A DNA stretch of 64,000 nt, taken from contig NC_044553.1 of assembly GCF_007565055.1 (NCBI RefSeq), forward strand, positions 125,634,978 through 125,698,977, written 5' to 3'. This DNA is from Rhinopithecus roxellana (Eukaryota > Chordata > Mammalia > Primates > Cercopithecidae). The notes beneath the pieces are model-generated. The model was not told the DNA's origin, did no database searches, and saw nothing but the letters and a program-made list of their open reading frames with translations. A program made the translations under genes and the position numbers. Below are positions 25,336-38,267 of the stretch, piece after piece. Each line of letters starts with the position of its first letter. The first letter of the stretch is position 1.

Positions 25336-28300
25336 CTCAATGAGCTCCCAAATATACTTTTGCAGAATCCACGAGAACAGTGTTAGGAAACTGTTCCAAG
25401 AAGGGAAGGGTGGAACTCTGTGTGATGAAGTCACACATCAGAAAGCAATCTCTCAGAAAGTTTCTCTGTAGTTATTATTTGAGGACATTTCCTTTTTCAA
25501 CATGGGCCCCTATGGGCTACCACATATCACTTTCCAGATTCCATGAAAAGAGTGTTAGCAAACTGCTTCTTGTGGCATAGGTTGTAACTCTCTGAGATGA
25601 ATTCACAGATCAGAAAGAAGTTTCTCAAAAAGCTTCTTTCACGTTTTGAATGGATGAAATTTCCTTTATCAGCGAAGGACGCAATGCGATCCGAGGAAAC
25701 GCTTTTCACCTTCCTCAAAGACAGTGTTAATGGACTGCTCCACGAAACATAAGTGTAACTCTGTGAGATGAATTCACACACCACCAAGAAGTTTCTAAGA
25801 AAGCTTCTTTCCAGTTTTCATCTGTGGATATTTCCTTTGTCACCGTAAGGTTCATTGCGCTATGAAATACCAAAATGCAGATTTCCAGAAAACTGTGTTA
25901 ACAAACTGATCACTGAAGAGAAACGTGTAACTCTGTGAGTTGCATTCACACATGGCAATGCAGTTTCTCAGAAAGCTTCTCTTTAGTTGTTATATGAGGA
26001 TAATTCCTTTTTCAACCTAGCCCTCTATGAGCTCCAAAATATACCTTTGCAGACTCCACGAGAACAGTGTTAGCAAACTCTTCCAAGAAGGGAAGGGTGG
26101 AACTCTGTGTGATGAAGTCACACATCAGAAAGCAATCTCTTAGAAAGTTTCTCTGTAGTTATTATGTGAGGACATTTCCTTTTTCACCATGGGCCCCTAC
26201 GGGCTACCAAATATCACTTTCCAGATTCCATGAAAAGAATGTTAGCAAACTGCTTCTTGAGGCGTAGGTTGTAACTCTGTGAGATGAATTCACAGATCAG
26301 AAAGAAGTTTCTCAGAAAGCTTCTTTCACGTTTAGAACAGATGAAATTTCCTTTATCAGCGTAGGCCTCAATGCGATCCAAGGAAGCCCTTCTCAGCTTC
26401 CTCAAAGACAGTGTTAATGGACTGCTCCACGAAACATAAGTGTCACTCTGTGAGATGAATTCACACATCACCAAGAAGTTTCTAAGAAAGCTTCTTTCCA
26501 ATTTTCATCTGTGGATATTTCCTTTGTCACCGTAAGGTTCATTGCTCTATGAAATACCAAATTGCAGATTTCCAGAAAACTGTGTTAACAAACTGAACAC
26601 TGAAGAGAAACTTGTAACACTGTGTGTTGCATTCACACATGGCAATGCAGTTTCTCAGAAACTTCTCTTTAGTTATTATGTGAGGATAATTCCTTTTTCA
26701 CCCTTGCCCTCAATGAGCTCCCAAATATACCTTTGTAGAATCCACGACAACAGTGTTAGCAAACTCTTCCAAGAAGGGAAGGTTGGAACTCTGTGTTGAA
26801 GTCACACATCAGAAAGCAATCTCTCAGAAAGTTTCTCTGTATTTATTATGTGAGGAGATTTTCATTTTCACAATGGGCCCCTATGGGCTACAAAATATCA
26901 CTTTCCAGATTCCAAGAAAAGAGTGTTAGCAAACTGCTTCTTGAGACCTAGGTTGTAACTCTCTGAGATGAATTCACAGATCGGAAAGAAGTTTCTCAGA
27001 AAGCTTCTTTCACGTTTTGAACGGATGAAATGTCCTTTATCAGCGTAGTCCTCAATGCGATACAAGGAAGCCCTTCTCCGCTTCCCCAAAGACAGTGCTA
27101 ATGGACTGCACCACGATACATAAGTGTAACTCTGTGAGATGAATTCACACATCTCAGAGAAGTTTCAAAGAGAGCCTCTTTCCAGTTTTCATCTGGGGAT
27201 ATTTCCTTTGTCACTGTAAGGGTCATTGCGCAATGAAATACCAAATTGCAGATTTCCAGAAAACTGTGTTAACAAACTGATCACTGAAGAGAAATGTGTA
27301 ACTCTGTGAGTTGCATTCACACATAGCAATGTAGTTTCTCAGAAAGCTTCTCTTTAGTTATTATGTGAGGATAATTCCTTTTTCACCCTAGCCCTCAATG
27401 AGCTCCCAAATATACCTTTGCAGAATCCACGAGAACAGTGTTAGGAAACTGTTCCAAGAAGGGAAGGGTGGAACTCGGTGTGATGAACTCACACATCAGA
27501 AAGCAATCTCTCAGAAAATTTTTCTGTAGTTATTATGTGAGGACATTTCCTTTTTCACCATGAGCCCCTAAGGGCTACCAAATATGACATAACAGATTGC
27601 ACGAAAAGAGTGTTAGCAAACTGCTTCTTGAGGCATAGCTTGTAACTCTGTGAGATGAATTCACAGATTAGAAAGAAGTTTCTCAGAAAGCTTCTGTCAC
27701 GTTTTGAACGGATGAAATTTCCTTTATCAGCGTAGGCCTCAATGCCATCCAAGGAAGCCCTTCTCAGCTTCCTCAAAGACAGTGTTAACGGACTGCTCCA
27801 CGAAACATAAGTGTAACTCTGTGAGATGAATTCACACATCTCCAAGAAGTTTCCAAGAAAGCTTCTTTCCAGTTTTCATCTGTGGATATTTCCTTTGTCA
27901 CCGTAAGGTTCATTGCGCAATGAAATACCAAACTGCAGTTTTCCAGAAAACTGTGTTAACAAACTGATCACTGAAGAGAAACGTGTACCTCTGTGAGTTG
28001 CATTCACACATGGCAATGCAGTTTCTCAGAAAGCTTCTCTTTAGTTATTCTGTGAGGATAATTCCTTTTTCACCCTAGCCCTCAATGAGCTCCCAAATAT
28101 ACCTTTGCAGAATCCACGAGAACAGTGTAAGCAAACTGTTCCAAGAAGGGAAGGGTGGAACTCTGTTCGATGAAGTCACACATCAGAAAGCAATCTCTCA
28201 GAAAGTTTCTCTGTAGTTATTACGTGAGGACATTTCCTTTTTCACCATGGGCCCCTATGGGCTACCAAATATCACTTTCCAGAGTCCACGAAAAGAGTGT

Positions 28301-29769
28301 TAGCAAACTGCTTCTTGAGGCATAGGCTGTATCTCTGTGAGATGAATTCACAGATCAGAAAGAAGTTTCTCAGAGAGCTTCTTTCACGTTATGAAAGGAT
28401 GAAATTTCCTTTATCAGCGTAGGCCTCAAAGCGATCCGAGGAAACCCTTCTCAGCTTCCTCAAAGACAGTGTTAATGAACTCCTCCAAGAAACATAAGTG
28501 TAACTCTGTGAGATGAATTCACACATCACCAAGAAGTTTCTAAGAAAGCTTCTTTCCAGTTTTCATCTGTGGATATTTCCTTTGTCACCCTAAGGTTCAT
28601 TGCGCTATGAAATACCAAATTGCAGATTTCCAGAGAACTGTGTTAACAAACTGATCACTGAAGAGAAACGTGTAACTCTGTGAGTGGCATTCACACATGG
28701 CAATGCAGTTTCTCGGAAAGCTTCTCTTTAGTTATTCTGTGAGGATAATTCCTTTTTCACCCTCGCCCTCAATGAGCTCCCAAATATACCTTTGCAGAAT
28801 ACACGACAACAGTGTTAGCAAACTGTTCCAAGAAGGGAAGGGTGGAACTCTGTGTGATGAAGTCACACATCAGAATGCAATCTCTCAGAAAGTTTCTCTG
28901 TATTTATGATGTGAGGACATTTCCTTTTTCACCATGGGCCCCTATGGGCTACCAAATATCACTTTCCAGAGTCCACGAACAGAGTGTTAGCGAACTGCTT
29001 CTTGAGGCATAGGCTGTATCTCTGTGAGATGAATTCACAGATCAGAAAGAAGTTTCTCAGAAAGCTTCTTTCACGTTTTGAACGGATGAAATTTCCTTTA
29101 TCAGCGTAGGAGTCAATGCGATCCAAGGAAGCCCTTCTCAGCTTCCTCACAGACAGTGTTAATGGACTGCTCCACGAAACATAAGTGTAACTCTCTGAGA
29201 TGAATTCACACATCACCAAGAAGTTTCTAAGAAAGCTTCTTTCCAGTTTTCATCTGTGGATAATTCCTTTGTCACCGTAAGGTTCATTGCGCTATGACCT
29301 ACGAAATTGCAGATTTCCAGAAATCTGTGTTAGCAAACTGATCACTGAAGAGAAACGCGTAACTCTGTAAGTTGCATTCACACATGGCAATGCAGTTTCT
29401 CAGAAAGCTTCTCTTTAGTTATTCTGTGAGGATAATTCCTTTTTCACCCTAGCCCTCAATGAGCTCCCAAATATACATTTGCTGAAACCACTTGAACAGT
29501 GTTAGCTAACTGTTCCAAGAAGGGTAGGGTGGAAGTCTGTGTGATGAACTCACACATCAGAAAGCACTCTCTCAGTAAGTTTCTCGGTAGTTATTATGTG
29601 ACGACATTTCCTTTTTCACCATGGGCCCCTAAGGGCTACCATATATCACTTTCCAGATTCCACGAAAAGAGTGTCAGCAAACTGCTTCTTGAGGCATAGG
29701 TTGTAACACTGTGAGATGAATTCACAGATCAGAAAGAAGTTTCTCAGAAAGCTTCTTACACGTTTTGAA

Positions 29770-29790
29770 CGGATGAAATTCAACGTAGGC
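29770..29790. other. ~9 bp deletion in an A monomer
   Basis: 'gatgaaattcaacgtaggcc' stands where other A monomers have 'gatgaaatttcctttatc' followed by 'agcgtaggcc'. The step between markers 29499 and 30177 is 678 bp. The lost stretch lies at the site aligned with the canonical CENP-B box position of alpha satellite. Confidence 0.8.
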
Positions 29791-31806
29791 CTCAATCCGA
29801 TCCAAGGAAGCCCTTCTCAGCATCCTCAAAGACTGTGTTAATGGACTGCTTTAGGAAACAAGAGTGTAACTCTGTGAGATGAATTCACACCTCACCAAGA
29901 AGTTTCTAAGAAAGCTTCTTTCTAGTTTTCATCTGTGGATATTTCCTTTGTCACCGTAAAGTTCATTGCACTATGGAATACCAAATTGCAGATTTCCAGA
30001 AAACTGTGTTAACAAACTGATCACTGAAGAGAAACGTGTAACTCTGTGAGTTGCATTCACACATGGTAATGCAGGTTCTCGGAAAGCTTCTCTTTAGTTA
30101 TTCTGGAGGATAATTCCTCTTTCACCCTAGCCCTCATTGAGCTCCCAAATATACCTTTGCAGAATCCACGAGAACAGTGTTACCATCTGTTCCAAGAAGG
30201 GAAGGGTGGAACTCGGTGTGATGAAGTCACACATCAGAAAGCAATCTCTCAGAAAGTTTCTCTGTTGTTATTATGTGAGGACATTTCCTTTTTCACCATG
30301 GGCCCCTAGGGGCTACCAAATACCACTTTCCAGATTCAACGAAAAGAGTGTTAGCAAACTGCTTCTTGAGGCATAGGTTGTAACTCTGTGAGATGAATTC
30401 ACAGATCATAAAGAAGTTTCTCAGAAAGCTTCTTTCACGTTTTGAACGGATGAAATTTCCTTTTTCAGCGTAGGCCTCAAAACGATCCAAGGAAGCCCTT
30501 CTCAGCTTCCTCAAAGACAGTGTTAATGGATTGCTCCACGAAACATAAGTGTAACTCTGTGAGATGAATTCACACATCACCAAGAAGTTTCTAAGAAAGC
30601 TTCTTTCTAGTTTTCATCTGTGGATATTTCCTTTGTCACCATAAGGTTCATTGCGCTATGACATACCAAATTGCAGATTTCCAGAAAAATGTGTTAACAA
30701 ACTGATCACTGAGGAGAAACGTGTAACTCTGTGAGTTGCATTCACTCATGGCATTGCAGTTTTTCGGAAAGCTTCTCTTTAGTTATTCTGTGAGGATAAT
30801 TCATTTATCACCCTAGCCCTCAATGAGCTCCCAAATATACCTTTGCAGTATCCACGACAACAGTGTTAGCAAACTGTTCCAAGAAGGGAAGGTTGGAAGT
30901 CTGTGTGATGAAGTCACACATCAAAAAGCAATCTCACAGAAAGTTTTCTGTAGTTATTATGTGAGGACATTTCCTTTTTCACCATGGGCCCCTAAGGGCT
31001 ACAAAATATCACTTTCCAGATTCCACGAAAAGAGTGTTAGCAAATTGCTTCTTGAGACATAGGTTGTAACTCTCTGAGATGAATTCACAGATCGGAAAGA
31101 AGTTTCTCAGAAAGATTCTTTCACGTTTTGAACGGATGAAATTTCCTTTATCAGCGTACACCTCAATGCGATCCAAGGAAGCCCTTCTCAGCTTCCTCAA
31201 AGACAGTGTTATGGACTGCTCCACGCAAAGTAAGTGTAACTCTGTCAGATGAATTCACACCTCACCAAGAAGTTTCGAAGAAAGCTTCTTTCTAGTTTTC
31301 ATCTGTGGATATTTCCTTTGTCACCATAAGGTTCATTGCGCTCTGAAATACCAAATTGCAGATTTCCAGAAAACTGTGTTAAAAAACTGATCACTGAAGA
31401 GAAACTTGTAACTCTGTGAGTTGCATTCACACATGGCAATGCAGTTTCTCAGAAAGCTTCTCTTTACTTTTTATGTGAGGATAATACCTTTTTCACCCTA
31501 GCCCTCAATGAGCTTCCAAATATACCTTTGCAAAATCCGCGAGAACAGTGTTAGCAAACTGTTCCAAGAAGGGAAGGGTGGAACTCTGTGTGATGAAGTC
31601 ACACATCAGAAAGCAATCTCTCAGAACGTTTTTCTGTAGTTATTATGTGAAGACATTACCTTTTTCACCATGGGCCCCTATGGGCTACCAAATACCACTT
31701 TCCAGATTCAACGAAAAGAGTGTTAGCAAACTGCTTCTTGAGGCATAGGTTGTAACTCTGTGAGATGAATTCACAGATCATAAAGAAGTTTCTCATAAAG
31801 CTTCTT

Positions 31807-31823
31807 TCCCGTTTTGAACGGAT
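31807..31823 (-). promoter_or_regulatory. Best CENP-B-box-like 17-mer (8 of 9 core bases)
   Basis: On the minus strand this site fits the CENP-B box core pattern nTTCGnnnnAnnCGGGn at 8 of 9 fixed positions (plus-strand 'tcccgttttgaacggat'; the mismatch is CGGA for CGAA). It lies at bases 56-72 of an A monomer, roughly 20 bp from the position where the box sits in human alpha satellite. Binding is not established; a single mismatch in the core can abolish recognition. It may be chance in an AT-rich repeat. Confidence 0.35.
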
Positions 31824-32759
31824 GAAATTTCCTTTTTCAGCGTAGGCCTCAAAGCGATCCAAGGAAGCCCTTCTCAGCTTCCTCAAAGACAGTGTTAATG
31901 GACTGCTCCACGAAACATAAGTGTAACTCTGTGAGATGAATTCACACATCACCAAGAAGTTTCTAAGAAAGCTTCTTTCTAGTTTTCATCTGTGGATATT
32001 TCCTTTGTCACCTTAAGGTTCATTGCGCTATGAAATACCAAACTGCAGATTTCCAGAAAACTGTGTTAACAAACTCATCACTGAAGAGAAACGTGTAACT
32101 CTGTGAGTTGCATTTACACATGGCAATGCCATTTCTCGGAAAGCTTCTCTTTAGGTATTATTTGAGGATAATTCCTTTTTCACCCTAGCCCTCAATGAGC
32201 TCCCAAATATACCTTTGCAGAACCCACGAGAACAGTGTTAGCAAACTTTTCCAAGAAGGGACGGGTGGAACTCTGTGTGATGAAGTCACACATCAGAATG
32301 CAATCTCTCAGAAAGATTCTCTGTAGTTAATAGGTGAGGACATTTCCTTTTTCACAATGGGCCCCTATAGGCTACCAAATATCCCTTTCCAGATTCCACG
32401 AAAAGAGTGTTAGCAAACTGCTTCTTGAGGCATAGTTTGTAACTCTGTGAGATGAATTCACAGATCAGAAAGAAGTTTCTCAGAAAGCTTCTTTCACGTT
32501 TTGAACGGATGAAATTTCCTTTATCAGTGTAGGCCTCAATGCGATCCAAGGAAGCCCTTCTCAGCTTCCTCAAAGACAGTGTTAATGGACTGCTCCACGA
32601 AACATAAGTGTAACTCTCTGAGATGAATTCACACATCACCAAGAAATTTCTAAGAAAGCCTCTTTCTACTTTTCATCTGTTGATATTTCCTTTGTCACCG
32701 TAAGGTTCATTGCGCTATGAAATACCAAATTGCAGATTTCCAGAAAACTGTGTTAACAA

Positions 32760-35430
32760 ACTGATCACTGAAGAGAAACGAGTAACTCTGTGAGTTGCAT
32801 TCACACATGGCAATACAGTTTCTCGGAAAGCTTCTCTTTAGTTATTCCGAGAGGATAATTCCTTTTTCACCCTAGCCCTCAATGAGTTCCCAAATATACC
32901 TTTGCGGAATCCACGAGAACAGTGTTAGCAATCTGTTCCAAGAAAGGAGGGGTGGAACTCTGAGTGATGAAGTCACACATCAGAAAGCACTCTCTCAGAA
33001 AGTTTCTCTGTAGGTATTATGTGAGGATATTTCCTTTTTCACCGTGGGCCCCTATGGGCTACCAAATATCACTTTCCAGATTCCACGAAAAGAGTGTTAG
33101 CAAACTGCTTCTTGAGGCATAGGTTGTAACTCTGTGAGATGAATTCAGAGATCAGAAAGAAGTTTCTCAGAAAGCTTCTTTCACGTTTTGAACGGATGAA
33201 ATTTCCTTAATCAGCGTAGGCCTCAATGCGATCCAAGGAAGCCCTTCTCATCTTCCTCAAAGACAGTGTTAATGGACTGCTCCACGAAACATAAGTGTAA
33301 CTCTGTGAAATGAATTCACACCTCACCAATAATTTTCTATGAAATCTTCTTTCTAGTTTTCATCTGTGGATATTTCCTTTGTCAACGTGAGGTTCACTAC
33401 GCTATGAAATAGCAAATTGCCGATTTCCAGAAAACTGTTAACAAACTGATCACTGAAGAGAAACGTGTAACTCTGTGAGTTGCATTCCCACATGGCAATG
33501 CAGTTTCTCGGAAAGCTTCTCTTTAGTTATTATGTGAGGATAATTCCTTTTTCACCCTAGCCCTCATTGAGCTCCCAAATAGACCTTTGCGGAATCCACG
33601 ACAACATTGTGAGCAAACTGTTCCAAGAAGGGAATGGTGGAACTCTGTATGATGAAGTCACACATCAGAAAGCACTCTCTCAGAAAGTTTCTCTGTAGTT
33701 ATTATGTGAGGACATTTCCTTTTTCACCATGGGCCACTATGGGCTACCAAATATCACTTTCCAGATTCCACGAAAAGAGTGTTAGCAAACTGCTTCTCTA
33801 GGCATAGGTTGTAACTCTGTGAGATGAATTCACAGATCAGAAAGAAGTTTCTCAGAAAGCTTCTTTCACGTTTTGAACGGATGAAATTTCCTTTGTCAGC
33901 GTAGGCCTCAATGAGATCCAAGGAAGGCCTTCTCAGCTTCCTCAAAGACTGTGTTAATGGACTGCTTTGGAAACATGAGTGTAACTATGTGAGATGAATT
34001 CACACATCACCAAGAAGTTTCAAAGAAAGCTTCTTTCTAGATTTCATCTTTGGAAAATTCCTTTGTCACCGTAAGGTTCATTGCGCTATGAAATACCAAA
34101 TTGCAGGTTTCCAGAAAACTGTGTTAACAAACTGATCACTGAAGAGAAACGTGTAACTCTGTGAGTTGCATTCACACATGGCAATGCAGTTTTTCGGAAA
34201 GCTTCTCTTTAGTTATTCTGTGAGGATAATTCCTTTTTCACCCTAGCCCTCAATGAGCTCCCAAATATACCTTTGCAGAATCCACGAGAACAGTGTTAGC
34301 AAACTGTTCCAAGAATGGAAGGGTGGAACTCTGTGTGACGAACTCACACATCAGAAAGCAATCTCTCAGAAAGTTTCTCTGTAGTTATTATGTGAGGACA
34401 TTTCCTTTTTCACCCTGGGCCCCTATGGGCTACCGATTATCACTTTCCAGATTCCACGAAAAGAGTGTCAGGAAACGGCTTCTTGTGGCATAGGTTGTAC
34501 CTCTGTGAGATGAATTCACAGATCAGAAAGAAGTTTTTCAGAAAGTTTCTTTCACGTTTTGACTGGATGAAATTTCGTTTAACAGCGTGGGCCGCAATGC
34601 GATCCAAAGAAGCCCTTCTCAGCTTCCTCAAAGATATTGTTAATGGACTGCTCCACGAAACATAAGTGTAACTCTGTGAGATGAATTCACACATCACCAA
34701 GACATTTCTAAGAAAGCTACTTTCTAGTTTTCATCTGTGGATATTTCCTTTGTCACCGTAAGGTTCATTGCGCTATGAAATACCAAATTGCAGATTTCCA
34801 GAAAACTGTGTTAGCAAACTGATCACTGAAGAGAAACGTGTAACTCTGTGAGTTGCATTCACACATGGCAATGCAGTTTCTCGGAAAGCTTCTCTTAATT
34901 ATTATGTCAGGATAATTCCTTTTTGACCCTAGCCCTCAATGAGCTCCCAAATATACCTTTGCAGAATCCACGACAACAGTGTTAGCAAACTGTTCCAAGA
35001 AGGGAAGGGTGGAACTCTGTGTGATGAAGTCACACATCAGAAAGCAATCTCTCAGAAAGTTTCTCTGTAGTTATTATGTGAGGATATTTCCTTTTTCTCC
35101 ATGGGCCCCTATGAGCTACCAAATATCACTTTCCAGATTCCGTGAAGAGAGTGTTAGCAAACTGCTTCTTGAGGCATAGGTTGTAACCCTGTGAGATGAA
35201 TTCACAGATCATAAAGAAGTTTCTCATAAAGCTTCTTTCACGTTTTGAACGGATGAAATTTCCTTTATCAGCGTAGGCCTCAAAGCGATCCAAGGAAACC
35301 CTTCTCAGCTTCCTCAAAGACAGTGTTAATGGACTGCTCCACGAAACATAAGTGTAACTCTGTGAGATGAATTCACACATCACCAAGAAATTTCTAAGAA
35401 AGCTTCTTTCTAGTTTTCATCTGTGGATAT
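32760..35430 (-). repeat. 4-HOR duplication, copy 1
   Basis: A block of nearly four HORs repeated about 2742-2744 bp downstream. Shared private variants include 'ggcaatacagtttctcgg' (32808), 'attccgagagg' (32845), 'gaacgtgaggttcactacgc'-like B (33384-33404), 'attgtgagcaaac' (33606), 'ttctctaggcat' (33794), 'gactgctttggaaac' (33960), 'aacagcgtgggccgcaatg' (34580), 'cttaattattatgtcagg' (34893) and 'cataaagaagtttctcataa' (35210). Confidence 0.9.
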
Positions 35431-35503
35431 TTCCTTTGTCACCGTAAGGTTCATTGCGCTATGAAATACCAAATTGCAGATTTCCAGAGAACTGTGTTAG
35501 AAA

Positions 35504-38174
35504 ACTGATCACTGAAGAGAAACGTGTAACTCTGTGAGTTGCATTCACACATGGCAATACAGTTTCTCGGAAAGCTTCTCTTTAGTTATTCCGAGAGGAT
35601 AATTCCTTTTTCACCCTAGCCCTCAATGAGTTCCCAAATATACCTTTGCGGATTCCACGAGAACAGTGTTAGCAATCTGTTCCAAGAAAGGAGGGGTGGA
35701 ACTCTGAGTGATGAAGTCACACATCAGAAAGCACTCTCTCAGAAAGTTTCTCTGTAGTTATTATGTGAGGATATTTCCTTTTTCACCATGGGCCCCTATG
35801 GGTTACCAAATATCACTTTCCAGATTCCACGAAAAGAGTGTTAGCAAACTGCTTCTTGAGGCATAGGTTGTAACTCTGTGAGATGAATTCACAGATCAGA
35901 AAGAAGTTTCTCAGAAAGCTTCTTTCACGTTTTGAACGGATGAAATTTCCTTTATCAGCGTAGGCCTCAATGCGATCCAAGGAAGCCCTTCTCAGCTTCC
36001 TCAAAGACAGTGTTAATGGACTGCTCTACGAAACATAAGTGTAACTCTGTGAAATGAATTCACACCTCACCAAGAAGTTTCTATGAAATCTTCTTTCTAG
36101 TTTTCATCTGTGGATATTTCCTTTGTCAACGTGAGGTTCACTACGCTAAGAAATAGCAAATTGCCGATTTCCAGAAAACTGTTAACAAACTGATCACTGA
36201 AGAGAAACGTGTAACTCTGTGAGTTGCATTCCCACATGGCAATGCAGTTTCTCGGAAAGCTTCTCTTTAGTTATTATGTGAGGATAATTCCTTTTTCACC
36301 CTAGCCCTCAATGAGCTCCCAAATAGACCTTTGCGGAATCCACGACAACATTGTGAGCAAACTGTTCCAAGAAGGGAATGGTGGAACTCTGTGTGATGAA
36401 GTCACACATCAGAAAGCACTCTCTCAGAAAGTTTCTCTGTAGTTATTATGTGAGGACATTTCCTTTTTCACCATGGGCCCCTATGGGCTACCAAATATCA
36501 CTTTCCAGATTCCACGAAAAGAGTGTTAGCAAACTGCTTCTCTAGGCATAGGTTGTAACTCTGTGAGATGAATTCACAGATCAGAAAGAAGTTTCTCAGA
36601 AAGCTTCTTTCACTTTTTGAACGGATGAAATTTCCTTTGTCAGCGTAGGCCTCAATGAGATCCAAGGAAGGCCTTCTCAGCTTCCTCAAAGACTGTGTTA
36701 ATGGACTGCTTTGGAAACATGAGTGTAACTCTGTGAGATGAATTCACACATCACCAAGAAGTTTCAAAGAAGCTTCTTTCTAGATTTCATCTTTGGAAAA
36801 CTCTTTGTCACCGTAAGGTTCATTGCGCTATGAAATACCAAATTGCAGGTTTCCAGAAAACTGTGTTAACAAACTGATCACTGAAGAGAAACGTGTAACT
36901 CTGTGAGTTGCATTCACACATGGCAATGCAGTTTTTCGGAAAGCTTCTCTTTAGTTATTCTGTGAGGATAATTCCTTTTTCACCCTAGCCCTCAATGAGC
37001 TCCCAAATATACCTTTGCAGAATCCACGAGAACAGTGTTAGCAAACTGTTCCAAGAATGGAAGGGTGGAACTCTGTGTGATGAACTCACACATCAGAAAG
37101 CAATCTCTCAGAAAGTTTCTCTGTAGTTATTATGTGAGGACATTTCCTTTTTCACCATGGGCCACTATGGGCTACCAATTATCACTTTCCAGATTCCACG
37201 AAAAGAGTGTCAGCAAACGGCTTCTTGTGGCATAGGTTGTACCTCTGTGAGATGAATTCACAGATCAGAAAGAAGTTTTTCAGAAAACTTCTTTCACGTT
37301 TTGACCGGATGAAATTTCGTTTAACAGCGTGGGCCGCAATGCGATCCAAAGAAGCCCTTCTCAGCTTCCTCAAAGATATTGTTAATGGACTGCTCCACGA
37401 AACATAAGTGTAACTCTGTGAGATGAATTCACACATCACCAAGAAATTTCTAAGAAAACTTCTTTCTAGTTTTCATCTTTTGATATTTCCTTTGTCACCG
37501 TCAGGTTCATTGCGCTATGAAATACCAAATTGCAGATTTCCAGAAAACTGTGTTAGCAAACTGATCACTGAAGAGAAACGTGTAACTGTGTGAGTTGCAT
37601 TCACACATGGCAATGCAGTTTCTCGGAAAGCTTCTCTTAATTATTATGTCAGGATAATTCCTTTTTGACCCTAGCCCTCAATGAGCTCCCAAATATACCT
37701 TTGCAGAATCCACGACAACAGTGTTAGCAAACTGTTCCAAGAAGGGAAGGGTGGAACTCTGTGTGATGAAGTCACACATCAGAAAGCAATCTCTCAGAAA
37801 GTTTCTCTGTAGTTAATATGTGAGGACATTTCCTTTTTCACCATGGGCCCCTATGGGCTACCAAATATCACTTTCCAGATTCCACGAAAAGAGTGTTAGC
37901 AAACTGCTTCTTGAGGCATAGGTTGTAACTCTGTGAGATGAATTCACAGATCATAAAGAAGTTTCTCATAAAGCTTCTTTCACGTTTTGAACGGATGAAA
38001 TTTCCTTTATCAGCGTAGGCCTCAAAGCGATCCAAGGAAACCCTTCTCAGCTTCCTCAAAGACAGTGTTAATGGACTGCTCCACGAAACATAAGTGTAAC
38101 TCTGTGAGATGAATTCACACATCACCAAGAAGTTTCTAAGAAGGCTTCTTTCCAGTTTTCATCTGTGGATATTT
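35504..38174 (-). repeat. 4-HOR duplication, copy 2, ending at the type 2 island
   Basis: Second copy of the 32760-35430 block, with the same private variants in the same order ('ggcaatacagtttctcgg' near 35552, 'attgtgagcaaac' near 36350, 'gactgctttggaaac' near 36704, 'aacagcgtgggccgcaatg' near 37322, 'cttaattattatgtcagg' near 37635). It runs to the left edge of the type 2 island, where its last B monomer is fused to a type 2 C. Copy 1 instead continues into a normal B/C. Confidence 0.88.
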
Positions 38175-38267
38175 CCTTTTTCACCTTAGCCCTCAATGAG
38201 CTCCCAAATGTCACTTTGCATAATCCACTACAACAGTGTTAGCAAACTGTTCCAAGAGGGGAAGAGT
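38096..38267 (-). repeat. Hybrid B/C monomer at left island joint
   Basis: A 172 bp monomer that begins as type 1 B ('cacatcaccaagaag', 'catctgtggatatttcc') and ends as type 2 C ('ttagccctcaatgagctcc', 'ccactacaacagtg'). The switch is within about 38140-38180, most simply in 'ggatatttccttt', which B and C share. Half a B and half a C are therefore missing, so the register of the array shifts by one monomer here. Confidence 0.88.

Larger units (their letters stand above)
1..38178 (-). repeat. Alpha satellite array, type 1, left domain (4-mer HOR, ~687 bp)
   Basis: Unbroken head-to-tail alpha satellite monomers, all in one orientation; the conventional alpha reading direction is the minus strand. 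The window opens inside a B monomer (1-24), followed by C 25-196, D 197-368 and A from 369. The marker 'gtgttagcaaactg' near the end of C recurs at 165, 852, 1538, 2224, 2910, 3597, 4284, 4971, 5658, 6344, 7031, 7718, 8404, 9088, 9774, 10461, 11148, 11835, 12521, 13208, 13894, 14579, 15265, 15952, 16638, 17323, 18010, 18696, 19383, 20068, 20753, 21440, 22127, 22812, 23484, 24170, 24683, 25380, 26067, 26753, 27438, 28125, 28812, 29499, 30177, 30863, 31548, 32235, 32922, 33607, 34293, 34979, 35666, 36351, 37035 and 37721 (some copies carry a base change in it). Departures from 686-687 bp are annotated separately. No gene, RNA gene or transposon interrupts the array. Alpha satellite is known to underlie primate centromeres; whether this stretch is an active centromere cannot be seen. 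Confidence 0.95.
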
